Of a DNA stretch of 64,000 bases, positions 28,200 to 40,900 are shown in pieces (the stretch's first letter is position 1; every line of letters starts with the position of its first letter). The stretch is from Glandiceps talaboti. Lineage: Eukaryota > Hemichordata > Enteropneusta > Spengelidae. Where the stretch lies: assembly GCF_964340395.1 (NCBI RefSeq), contig NC_135563.1:2132001-2196000 (forward strand), given 5' to 3'. The translations under genes and the position numbers were made by a program. A model generated the notes under the pieces. That model saw only the letters and a program-made list of their open reading frames with translations. It was not told the DNA's origin and did no database searches.

Positions 28200-30355
28200 T
28201 GTTTGTAGACGTTATTTTCAGTAATGGCTAAAATTTCTGACAACTTTCTAATTTAAATTAGTTTTATTATACAAACAAAACATATGTTGTCAAAATACTG
28301 GACATGTAAGCAATTAACTATATTGATGGGTTGGCACGGTACACATCAGGCTCTCTATGTATTTTGTGGTTTTGTGATTCTAAATTTGAAGGATATCACA
28401 TGTCAGACATGTCATTAAAGTCGAAAACCAAGATATTTGTCACTTAATGACCATTATATATAACCTTTTGAAATATATCATTTACTGCACAGGATATTAG
28501 AGGGCGATCGCGACCCGAATGTTTCCTTAGCGAGTGCGAAGCACGAGCTGTGATTTACTGTAGTTCCTGAGCCGGGTTCGGGAGCATTCAGAACCTGAAT
28601 CTAACGTAGTTTCTGTCTTGTCACCCGACGTCGCCATGACATCAGTCCCGAACATAGGGGCGTGTAATATTTCATAGATTGTTGTTTTCCTGGTCTACAG
28701 ACTAAATATAACAACCTTTTGACTAATATTCCTACCTGTAATTACACGACCCCATGATCCTGAATGCACCTTCAGCACTAGTTCTTATTGATTCAAAGAG
28801 CGCCGACAACGACGAATCTTTCAGGAAGTAATCATTGGTCTTTTTTTCACTTGACTATTAACTGTGAACAATCAACAAGCAGCTTTCTATATTTTTCAAA
28901 ACTTTCCATTGTTGATCTATTCATTGCTATAACACCCTCCCACCCTCCCACCCTCATTTCCATTTTCCATGACAAAGAAAAGAAACTGTAGACATCAGCA
29001 ATGTTAAAACGTTAACCATGCCCAAACAACGTGGTGTATGTAATACATCGAAAGACAAACGTATAGTGCTTTGGTGTATGGTGGAAAATGTCACGGGGGA
29101 GCAATCCGTTTATTAGAAGAGCGTCTGATGATTTAAGCAGGTCCACAGCTTGATGAGGATGTCACGACGACATATCATCAAGGGCTACTTATCACCAGAC
29201 ATATATGACAAGAACACAGAGATGACAATTCTATCTGACAGTCCCAGCAAGATACTGTGGAATCGATCCATACCTATTTCATAAAGTAAGCACTAGCGAT
29301 GACACGGATAAATAGGTTTTTACGAGTGGGGGTCGATGAGTAGTGCTGCGAACCGCACAGACGGTGAACAAAAATACTGTCGCTAACAAGCACTAACAAG
29401 GCGTCTGGCTCCCATGACTGACCCGCCCTATTGACTTATTGACTCATATCAAGTTATGATTTTATCAATACCTTATTTGAACTCTCATAAATATCCTATT
29501 ATTCAGTTTTTTATAAAACGTTTACGTCAACAAGTATGTAAATAACTTCAATAATCTTTTTTATTCTTCAACCAAACAACATAATCTTCAACATGATCGT
29601 CCATTTATCGCATGTAGTGATTCTTTGGGCACAAAATTTGTCTTTAAATACAATTCATGTTCGACTACACCGCCATATGAATAAGCGATTTGTTCAGCAG
29701 CGGTCGCCCAGAGGCAAGTCGTGGCAAAAAGATTTTTCAGATCGGAAACATATGGCCAGGAATAGTCATCATGAACTCTGATCGAATCCAGAAAAATTAC
29801 CGCAGGTCCCGAGAGACTGGTGGAAGGTCTTGTTATTCAAGGGGGCGTAAATAACCACTTCAGTCGTGCTGATCTTTCACTGCCCTTTTTGCTTTTTGTT
29901 TATTTTGCTTTAAGTTCTAATTTTAATCGGAATTTGGCGATCTACTATATGATCTTTATACTCCCCTGACCTCTACTTTTATGGTAGAAGACACCTAATA
30001 GTGATATATGATATACAGTAAAACATTTACTTGCAGTTTCAATAATCTCTTCGACCATTCTAAATTATCCCAAAAAAAGATGAACAATGGCCAAACACCT
30101 GACTGTCAAGACTGTACCATTGAGGAGTGGTTTAGCAATAGCTGGTTAAACACAAACAGTACTAGTTACAATGTTTATCTTGTGTTCACCACTCCCCTTT
30201 TAAAAGTAAATCAGATATAAAACTTTCTGTAAATTGTTGGTCAGACTACGATATATATTATTATAGTTGATTTCAGACAACCATAATAATACATGTACAA
30301 TGTTCTTTAATGAAGTTACTGACGAAATGTGATCGTTGCCGAAAGGTTCAAAGTT
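28200..30355. other. Intergenic, nothing recognised
   Basis: Mostly unique DNA. A less AT-rich patch lies at 28500-28670 and a CCCTCCCACCC run at 28933-28950. The frames at 28788-28991, 29593-29781 and 30008-30220 have no family resemblance or splice context. No tRNA-like or snRNA-like structure noticed. Confidence 0.45.
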
Positions 30356-30361
30356 GGTACA

Positions 30362-31615
30362 AGTCTATCATCTATTGTGCAAAATTCTATTCTTGTCTAG
30401 TCAACTCTAGTCTAATCTATTGTAGTCTAGTCAACTCTAGTCTATTCTAGTCTTGTCAAGTCTACTCTAGTCTAACTTAGTCTTATTTCGCTTAGTCTAC
30501 TTTAATCTGGATTAGTCTAGTCTAAGTATATTATATACCAGTCTATTCTAGTCTATTCTATTCTAAGCTAAGTATATTATAAACCAGTGTATTCTACTCT
30601 GGTCTGACACACACACACACACACAGCCACGTCTAGTCTAGTCTAGTCTAGTCTAAGGCAATTATATCTAGTCACGTCTAGTCACGTCTAGTCTAGTCTA
30701 AGGCAATTATATCTAGTCACGTCTAGTCTAGTCTAGTCTATCTAGTGCAGTCAAGTCTAGTCTAGTCTAGTCTAGTCTAAGTCTAAGGCTATTATATATA
30801 GTCAAGTCTAGTCTAGTCAAGTCTAGTCTAGTCTAGTCTAGTGCAGTCAAGTCTAGTCTTGTCTAGTCTAGTCTAGTCTAAGTCTAAGGCTATTATATCT
30901 AGTCTAGTCTAGTTTAGTCTAAGTCTAACGCTATTATATCTAGTCAAGTTTCGTCTAGTCTAGTCAAGTCTAGTCTAGTCTAGTGCAGTCAAGTCTAGTC
31001 TAGTCTAGTCTAGTCTAAGTCTAAGGCTATTATATATAGTCAAGTCTAATCTAGTCTAATGCAGTCAAGTCTAGTCTAGTCTAGTCTAGTCTAGTCTAGT
31101 CTAGTGCGGTCAAGTCTAGTTTAGTCTAGTCTAGTCTAGTCTAAGTCTAAGGCTATTATATCTAGTCTAGTCTAGTCTAATCTAGTTTAGTTTAGCTTAA
31201 GTCTAACGCTATTATATCTAGTCAAGTTTAGTCTAGTGCTATCAAGTTTAGTCAAGTCTAGTCTAGTCTAGTCTAAGTCTAAGGCTATTATATCTAGTCA
31301 AGTCTAGTCTAGTCTAGTCTAGTACAATCTAGTCTAGTCTAGTCTAGTCTAAGTCTAAGGCTATTATATCTAGTCAAGTCTAGTCAAGTCAAGTCAAGTC
31401 AAGTCAAGTCAAGTCAAGTCATGTCTAGTCTAGTCTAGTCTAGTCTAGTCTAGTCTAGTCTAGTCTAGTCTAGTCTAGTCTAGTCTCGTCTCGTCTAGTC
31501 TAGTCTAGTCTAGTCTAGTCTAGTCTAGGCAAGTCAAGTCAAGTCAAGTCTAGTCTAGTCTAGTCTAGGCAAGTATAGTCTATTCTAGTCTATTCTAATG
31601 CACTGTACTATATTC
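30362..31615. repeat. Degenerate (GTCTA)n satellite with embedded higher-order unit
   Basis: About 1.25 kb of GTCTA/GTCAA pentamers. Blocks of about 75-130 bases recur, each ending in AAGTCTAAGGCTATTATATC before the pentamers restart, so a higher-order repeat is superimposed on the 5-bp unit. A short (CA)n lies at 30607-30624. Confidence 0.93.
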
Positions 31616-33130
31616 TATATTTGTCTACTTTATTTTTAGACTAGTCTATTCAGGTCGAATCCAGTCTAAGCTATTCTCCTCCCGAAATAATAAATGTAAA
31701 ACGATGTCATTGTGACGATATGATATGATTTGATTTGATATGATATGATTTGATTTGATATTATATGATTTGAGTTGAGATGACATTACTATCACATTAC
31801 TGTATCGCTAGAATGATCTCCAGATCAAATCAGTTCTTGTCATTGACATAGACATCAATGTCTGTCATCAGCTGTTCGTCAAATTGTTCACATTTTTGTG
31901 ATGAAGATTAAGCAATAAAATGAATTGATATATTTAGATACTGCAAGGACGACAGTTCTATTCTTTTATATCGTCCTCTCTGTAGGATTGTATAGAAGCT
32001 TTGGACAATGATCTTGGTCCATTCACTCATTGCAGACATTTTGTCTTAGAATCTTTTTAGCTATCAATATTTTCATTTTCTGTAATTTTTTAATTTTTAA
32101 TTTTGTCTACTTTGAGTCTCCCGGTTCGTCTGGAAATGTCCGACAGGAAAAGGATCCGACTAAATCGTTTCCGGTACCCTCGACATTTATCATGCTGGGT
32201 TTTTTCTTTTCCAAAACTGAAAATAAAAAAGGAAATTTATTTGGTTAATACTATGTATTTTCCTAACGTTGATAATAAGTAAGAAATTCACTTTGTACCA
32301 ATTGAATGTCAACTGGTCCCACAACAACTCATTCCATCCAACCCGTTACAATCTGAACTTGCTCGAAAGCGTACATTAAAGTGGTCACCTTGTATTACTG
32401 TTACGAAGAAAAAGTAGGCAATATGCAGAGAGGAATTAAACACTTTTGTTTCAAATGATGCACTGTAGGCCGTAAGTGTTGGTTTTGATATCCCACTACT
32501 CATTTCGCCTACATGCACTCAACATTTGTACAGAATTGCTATGGCCCATGTGGTGTCGTTTTTACCAAGCACTAAACGTATAAAACATTTATTGCATATT
32601 TGCACGGAGTTTGAATTATTAGCCGTTGGTCTAAGCTTAAAACTATTCAAATAAATACATGAGATGTAAAAGTCGTTTTGACACAAGAAACATAGCAATA
32701 CAGAACTAGCTGTCCTGCGTTACATTCATGTATTCATAATAATGGTATGAAACACCGTACCCCATTCTAGGGTTGGTCATTTTTCACTGTTCAACTTTTG
32801 CCTGGAGTCTGACCCGTTGCGAGAGTTTAAAATCACAAACCAACACATGAATCAATTGATAACCTGATACTGATTAACTTCTATAAAGAAAAATAGACCT
32901 GTCAGGCGTGTTTGACATGTTGAGTGTCGTCAACATTTGGTAACAAGGCGAGCAAAAACCAACCAACTCGGCTGTGTCAATGTCTGTGAAATTCATTTAC
33001 TTCATGGAGAATGGGCAAATTTCTGTTTTAAATTTTCACTAACGCTTCGACATTACGAGATTTAATTAGCAATAAATGACAGCTCTTGGGGTTATTTATG
33101 AAAAGAACAGTTGCAGATAGCCTGCGTGGT
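31615..33130. other. Intergenic upstream of Lbx
   Basis: Contains a short TGATATGATTTGATT low-complexity stretch at 31720-31785 and otherwise unique DNA. At 33060-33080 TTTAATTAGCAATAAA gives clustered homeodomain-type core sites. No gene recognised; frames at 32030-32248 and 32309-32518 are unsupported. Confidence 0.4.
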
Positions 33131-33135
33131 GGTGC

Positions 33136-33247
33136 AAATCAATCTTGTCACTTTTTATACTCTATCTGATTGGTTAGAATCGTTGTGGGTGACTGCCGAA
33201 TATCGATGCAAAGCCAATTAGCGTGGCTGTTTTGGTTGGTGGGGCGG
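33136..33247 (+). promoter_or_regulatory. Candidate Lbx proximal promoter elements
   Basis: Within 310 bases of the Lbx start codon lie an octamer-like GGTGCAAATC (33131), an inverted CCAAT box (ATTGG, 33169), a forward CCAAT overlapping a TAAT-type site (GCCAATTAGC, 33213) and a GC box (GGGGCGG, 33241-33247). Grouping and position suggest a promoter. The transcription start is not identifiable from sequence. Confidence 0.35.
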
Positions 33248-33442
33248 TGACTGAGTGGGCATTATTTCCTCTTTCACTCTCAAGGGCTAGAAAATACCAT
33301 AACACTCGGCTTCATAAGTGATATCCAGTCATGAGGCCGTGAATCATATTACACGTTTAAGAGGAAGTCTTGTTAACGACGACTAGTGCATTGACTCATA
33401 CGATCAAGCACTCTGTTTTGTGTTGCACTCATTATAACAGAT

Positions 33443-33818
33443 ATGCCAGAGCATAAACGGCGTAAACAGACGTCTCGGACGACGGAGGATGGTGCGCCGG
33501 ACCCTGTCGAACATTTGTCAAAAGTTCGTCTTCCACCACCGGCTGCACCTAACAAACCTCTGACACCATTTTCTATACAAGACATTCTTAAGTCGAATCC
33601 CAGTCGAAATCCTCGACGAGTTAACGATGGGACATTTCCTAATTCTGACAGCGTCTCAGCCAGGCATGTTCACCCCGGTAGAGTTGACTTCGACGACAGG
33701 CTGGGAGGACACACCAAAAATCTTAACAGCGGTTCCCACAACCCACTGAACGCATTGGAAGAACTGACCAAAGATACTTTCAAGGGCTTAGAAGAGAATA
33801 TAATCAAAACAGCTGAAG
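33443..33818 (+). CDS. Lbx: Lbx exon 1
   Basis: Starts at the ATG of MPEHKRRKQT, the first in-frame Met before the Lbx N-terminal motif. Codes residues 1-125 plus one base and ends at donor GTATGT (33819). Contains the eh1-like FSIQDIL at 43-49. The frame stays open 24 bp short of twenty codons past the donor, which is intron. Confidence 0.95.
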
Positions 33819-34879
33819 GTATGTATTACATGTATATGAGAGGATTAATCAAAAAGTCTTGTCTCCGATAGGCTAAGTTATTCACCCATGTACTAGACTA
33901 ACTGTATGATACTATAATTGTAACATCCACAACTTCTATACTTTTGGAAAGTTGCCCCATCTTTTAACGATTTTTAAAATATTATAGCATGTAAGCCTAC
34001 TAGCAAATAAACTATGTTCACATTCTTAGACACAAGAAAACAGTTGAAAGAATTCTTCATGGGAGTAATTCTCGCTGTTAAAAAAATCGTGTTTGAATAA
34101 TTTTGGATTTGTACCTTGAAGCCGGGTAAATCATACAATATTTCGTGGGAGGAGCATTCGAGAATTTTCAGTAGGGAAAAAACTATGCTCGGCAAAAATG
34201 AGTATAAGAATTGAATAAAATAATTATAAAATAGTAAATTAAATCGAGAAGGCAAAAAGTTTTGTTGCAATAGAGACGGCTGATACAACACTTGCAATGA
34301 AACTTCCTAAGTGTATAATATGAAGGCACCCTCAGAATGTAGGCTTCTCTATGCGACCACCCTTGAAAACACTGATATCTGAAAGTTTGGGAAAAGTACA
34401 TTCGAAGTGACACACCCCAAGTATTATCGAATTATGGATTTTTTGTTAAAGTTAATTGTTGAAAATATTAATTTATCTCTAGCTCTTGGCAGAGATCTTG
34501 CGTCTTGAATTCACACTCCATATACAAAAAGCTAAGACTGGAACATAATGCATATACATGAAGTTTAAATACCGTACTAGTACTACCAATTCACGCACGG
34601 TTACCTTACATGTAACTATAAATGGGCGTACCAGTGTTATTTTCAAATTTACTACTGTTGTGAAAATCAACCACAGGTTGATGCAAATCATATTACAAGC
34701 TATGTCAGTAATATCGCACTAATATTCTAATAATACGTTGATTAGCATATCATGGCTACTGCATCGATATTGAGTATAAACAATGTGATACAACTTTTCA
34801 AGGTTTCAGATCGTTGATAGCTAGACACGATGATTGTTGATAGAAAATAACGGCGGGTTTATTCGCAGGATGCAATCAG

Positions 34880-34947
<68 letters not shown>

Positions 34948-37900
34948 TTCGTCCTGCTTGCAGACGGAATAAGTCGGGACTCGATTTTGACAATGTCCCT
35001 CTCCTTTCATTGTGAGTAAGACTAGTAATCTAGTATGGAATTTGATGTCAACTATTTGGGTTCCGACAACTAGATGAATAGTTACTAGTAGAGTCATTGT
35101 CCAATACTATCTGTATTCTGTGCATATTTGCTAACAAGTACTGTAATGGAAATACAAAATACTGTCAAATGACACGATAGTACACGTCATTATACTACAA
35201 ATCAACTGTTTTCATATACAGGTAAGAAACCAACGAAATAAAGGAACGTTTATTAGATCAGATAATCCATCAACAATTCGTAAATCAGACATCACTTTCG
35301 AGTAAACATATCAGATATTGAACAAATGTACATGTTTTGAGTTACCACAAACAGGTCTGATTCCGTATTCTTGTTTAGAACAGCCGGGAATGTCTCAATC
35401 AAATATCGCATCAATTTGCTGGTCATTTTTCAGTCTTGGACTTTTGGCCAAAACCATCATGTGACATATCGTGTATGGTGTACCAAAAATACTTCCGCAA
35501 CCCTTTCAAAATGTGTATATACCGTACAATACACTTGATCAAATGGAAGAGTTTCATTAGAGCCTGTTATAGGTGTCACCATAGTATAACAGCAAATATT
35601 TAGTTTAGAACAATGACCGCCAAAAAATAACTAGCCAAGGGATAATTAAAGAAAACATTCAATTTAAAATTTAATGTTTATGTTATAGAGGACAATGTAC
35701 AACATACTCGACCGAGATGGCATATATTCTATTCTGTGTTTACGAAAGAAACTCGCATATTAAGGATCATCACAGCACATGTCTTACGGATTTCTTACTT
35801 TGGTAGTTGTGTACCAATGCTTAATTGGTTGGAATTTGACGTGTGAAGAGTTTTGCATCAGTACATAGATTAGTCATCTCCATTTTACTATTTCATAAGT
35901 CATAACATTAAGCTATAGAATCTGAATATACAGGCACATTTATACCGTTTACCAAAAAACCCACAGACGTTAGGTTAGTGACATATGTAGTATAGGTTGT
36001 GTACGTCCTTACCTTTTGAGAACACTGCCAACAGAACCTATCACTTGGTGAAATAAATCATAATTAGAAGTAAACAACTTCATAAGTTAACAACTTGCCC
36101 CGTATTTTGCTATATATGTTCAAAGACAATCTTCTGCTATATGGCAAACGACGACGTCTGACGATAAAATCACACATAATACAAAATTTAAAGATGCCAC
36201 TATCAAGTAATATATAATTTATTCACAAATGGTTTTGAGAGAGAAAGATGTCTATGTACATATTTAATAAGATCCGTTCTTATTCCGGATAAAACACAAC
36301 TGCAGCTAGTTATCAGTTTTCCACATTTGTTTGTTGGTGTAGAACTTAGAAAGGCGAATATAATATTCCTTGAAAACTTCGTCTGGTACACTTGATTTGC
36401 GAGGAAAGAATGGGTGAACCGAATTTTTACCCAAACCCGCTTGTTAATGTTAGTTTATCATCTAGTATTATTGACTGACAAATATTTGTTCCAATTACTA
36501 AAGTTTATCAATGTTTCGGTCGTCGTCACACTCAAAATGTTGCGTTCTTTTTTCATCCAATTCTTCTTCTTCGTCGTCGTCGTCATCGTCGTCGCCCCCT
36601 CCTCCTCCTTCTTCTAGTGATGTCCCTGGTTTTTCACTACCGACCCCGAACTTTTTGTTACATATTCGAGAAAAAATAAATGAAATCGCGAAAATTGTGA
36701 AGTCTCGCTAGAAATAGTGGATGCGGAAACTGACATCAACTTAAAAAGACAATATAAAACTGTTCTTCCAATCTATAATGGCTATACATCTGATGGGAAG
36801 AAACCAATAACACAGAGACCGTATGGAAATCAACGGAAAACATAATCTGAACTAGAAACTCACACATGAAAAAAAAAACACTTTTAATTCTACCTACCCC
36901 CACCTATTCTAACATTGAGCGTAATCGGAACCATGCCATTTGTTTAGGACTTATTATATTGTAATATTTCATAGAATTTCCTTACCTGACACTGTTAGTT
37001 ATTGATTTGTTCTACACCTAACGCATAATTTGACGTGTTACTTTCACACAAACTTTGCAAAGTTCTAGTTTCAATATCTGATGTGCTTTATGCTACGTGG
37101 AGGATTTATTCACATAAAAATAAGGATCCATGACTCCACCTAAAATAAAATGCGGTATGCATGGCAGCATGTTGTATAATGGTGATTGGAAAACATCATA
37201 AAGCCCACATTCCCCTCTCCCTTGGCACTAAATGGTCTGACCCTACGAGTAATATCTACTATTTCATACACAACCATTGTACGTTGAGACTTGTCATTCT
37301 TGAAATCGACAGTTTAATGATTAGAAGAGAACTGTTTTGAACTTTTTTTTTTAGAGAGATAAGTCTTGAATCAGAACCAATAGAGGTAGTTTTTACTTAC
37401 GCTTACCGCAACGAATGTCAACCATCATAACGTTATGTTGTGACAGGGATAAAAACAATACTTCTTAATCAATGTTATTCTATGTTCTAAATGTATAATT
37501 TGAATACAGTTCAGTACTGTGACATTAAATTGATTAAAACTAGGTCAGGAGGTGGTTTTAAAAGCAGTTATAATTAAACTTTAACATTTCAACTTTGATA
37601 TGGATAGTCAAAACACTTCAAATAATTGGTCTAGTAGAACATGAAGTCAAAAATTCAAAGTTGCATTTCTGACTTGAAATAGAATGTTACTTGATTAGAT
37701 TTGACTGTTGTTAATGTACTGAACTATAGCAAATCTCTATACTGTTATTTGATTAGAATTGACTGCTGTTAATCGAGTGTACTATAGCAAATCTCTATAC
37801 TGTTATTTGATTAGATTTGACTGTTGTTAATGTACTGAACTATAGCAAATCTCTATACTGTTATTTGATTAGAATTGACTGCTGTTAATCGAGTGAACTA

Positions 37901-40900
37901 CAGCAAATCTCTATACTGTTATTTGATTAGATTTGACCGTTGTTAATCGAGTGAACTACAGCAAATCTCTATACTGTTATTTGATTAGAATTGACCGTTG
38001 TTAATGGAGTGAACTATAGCAACTCTCTATACTGTTATTTGATTAGATTTGACCGTTGTTAATCGAGTGAACTACAGCAAATCTCTATACTGTTATTTGA
38101 TTAGATTTGACTGTTGTTAATGGAGTGAACTACAGCAAATCTCTATACTGTTATTTGATTAGAATTGACTGTTGTTAATGGAGTGAACAATAGCAAATCT
38201 CTATATTGTTATTTGATTAGAATTGACCGTTGTTAATGGAGTGAACTATAGCAAATCTCTATATTGTTATTTGATTAGAATTGACTGTTGTTAATCGAGT
38301 GAACTACAGCAAATCTCTATATTGTTATTTGATTAGAATTGACTGTTGTTAATCGAGTGAACTATAGCAAATCTCTATATTGTTATTTGATTAGAATTGA
38401 CCGTTGTTAATGGAGTGAACTATAGCAAATCTCTATACTGTTATTTGATTAGAATTGACTGTTGTTAATGGAGTGAACAATAGCAAATCTCTATATTGTT
38501 ATTTGATTAGAATTGACCGTTGTTAATGGAGTGAACTATAGCAAATCTCTATATTGTTATTTGATTAGAATTGACCGTTGTTAATCGAGTGAACTACAGC
38601 AAATCTCTATACTGTTATTTGATTAGATTTGACTGTTGTTAATGGAGTGAACTACAGCAAATCTCTATACTGTTATTTGATTAGATTTGACTGTTGTTAA
38701 TGGAGTGAACAATAGCAAATCTCTATATTGTTATTTGATTAGAATTGACCGTTGTTAATGGAGTGAAATATAGCAAATCTCTATATTGTTATTTGATTAG
38801 AATTGACTGTTGTTAATGGAGTGAACTATAGAAAATCTCTATACTGTTATTTGATTAGATTTGACTGCTGTTAATGTACTGAACTATAGCAAATCTCTAT
38901 ATTGTTATTTGATTAGAATTGACTGTTGTTAATCGAGTGAAGTATAGCAAATCTCTATACTGTTATTTGATTAGAATTAACTGTTGTTAATGTACTGAAC
39001 TATAGCAAATCTCTATACTGTTATTTGATTAGAATTGACTGCTGTTAATCGAGTGAAGTATAGCAAATCTCTATACTGTTATTTGATTAGAATTGACTGT
39101 TGTTAATGGAATGAACTATAGCAAATCTCTATACTGTTATTTGATTAGAATTGACTGTTGTTAATGGAATGAACTATAGCAAATCTCTATACTGTTATTT
39201 GATTAGAATTGACTGTTGTTAATCGAGTGAAGTATAGCAAATCTCTATACTGTTATTTGATTAGAATTGACTGTTGTTAATGTACTGAACTATAGCAAAT
39301 CTCTATACTGTTATTTGATTAGAATTGACTGCTGTTAATCGAGTGAAGTATAGCAAATCTCTATACTGTTATTTGATTAGAATTGACTGTTGTTAATGGA
39401 GTGAAGTATAGCAAATCTCTATACTGTTATTTGATTAGAATTGACTGCTGTTAATCGAGTGAAGTATAGCAAATCTCTATACTGTTATTTGATTAGAATT
39501 GACTGTTGTTAATGGAGTGAAGTATGTCAAATCTCTATACTGTTATCTGATTAGAATTGACTGTTGTTAATGGAGTGAACTACAGCAAATCTCTATACTG
39601 TTATTTGATTAGAATTGACTATTGTTAATGGAGTGAACTATAGCAACTCTATACTGTTATTTGATTAGATTTGGATGTTGTTAATGGCGTGAACTACAGC
39701 AAATCTCTATACTGTTATTTGATTAGAATTGACTGTTGTTAATGGAGTGAAGTATAGCAAATCTCTATACTGTTATTTGATTAGAATTGACTGTTGTTAA
39801 TGGCGTGAACTACAGCAAATCTCTATAATGTTATTTGATTAGATTTGGATGATGTTAATGGCGTGAACTACAGCAAATCTCTATATTGTTATTTGATTAG
39901 ATTTGGATGTTGTTAATGGCGTGAACTACAGCAAATCTCTATACTGTTATTTGATTAGATTTGGATGTTGTTAATGGCGTGAACTACAGCAAATCTCTAT
40001 ACTGTTATTTGATTAGATTTGGATGTTGTTAATGGCGTGAACTACAGCAAATCTCTATACTGTTATTTGATTAGAATTGACTGTTGTTAATGGAGTGAAG
40101 TATAGCAAATCTCTATACTGTTATTTGATTAGAATTGACTGCTGTTAATCAAGTGAAGTATAGCAAATCTCTATACTGTTATTTGATTAGAATTGACTGT
40201 TGTTAATGGAGTGTACTATAGCAACTCTCTATACTGTTATTTGATTAGATTTGACTGTTGTTAATGGAGTGAAGTATGTCAAATCTCTATACTGTTATTT
40301 GATTAGAATTGACTATTGTTAATGGAATATACTATAGCAACTCTATACTGTTATTTGATTAGAATTGGATGTTGTTAATGGCGTGAACTATAGCAAATCT
40401 CTATACTGTTATTTGATTAGATTTGGATGTTGTTAATGGCATGAACTACAGCAAATCTCTATACTGTTATTTGATTAGAATTGACTGCTGTTAATCGAAT
40501 GAACTATAGCAACTCTATACTGTTATTTGATTAGATTTGGATGTTGTTAATGGCGTGAACTACAGCAAATCTCTATACTGTTATTTGATTAGATTAGGAT
40601 GTTGTTAATGGCGTGAACTACAGCAAATCTCTATACTGTTATTTGATTAGATTTGGATGTTGTTAATGGCGTGAACTACAGCAAATCTCTATATTGTTAT
40701 TTGATTAGAATTGACTGTTGTTAATGGAGTGTACTATAGCAAATCTATATACTGTTATTTGATTAAATTTGGATGTTGTTAATGGCGTGAACTACAGCAA
40801 ATCTCTATACTGTTATTTGATTAGAATTGACTGCTGTTAATGGAGTGAACTATAGCAAATCTCTATACTGTTATTTGATTAGAATTGACTGTTGTTAATG

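Noticed and set aside
36160-36629. A second complete Lbx gene on the minus strand
   Set aside because: Only the coding tail and 3'UTR are present; no homeobox or acceptor precedes it on that strand.
36414-36711. Two overlapping plus-strand frames (67 and 66 codons) in the Lbx intron
   Set aside because: They are antisense to the inverted copy of the Lbx tail; the Ser/Val-rich runs are reverse complements of GAA/GAC codons.
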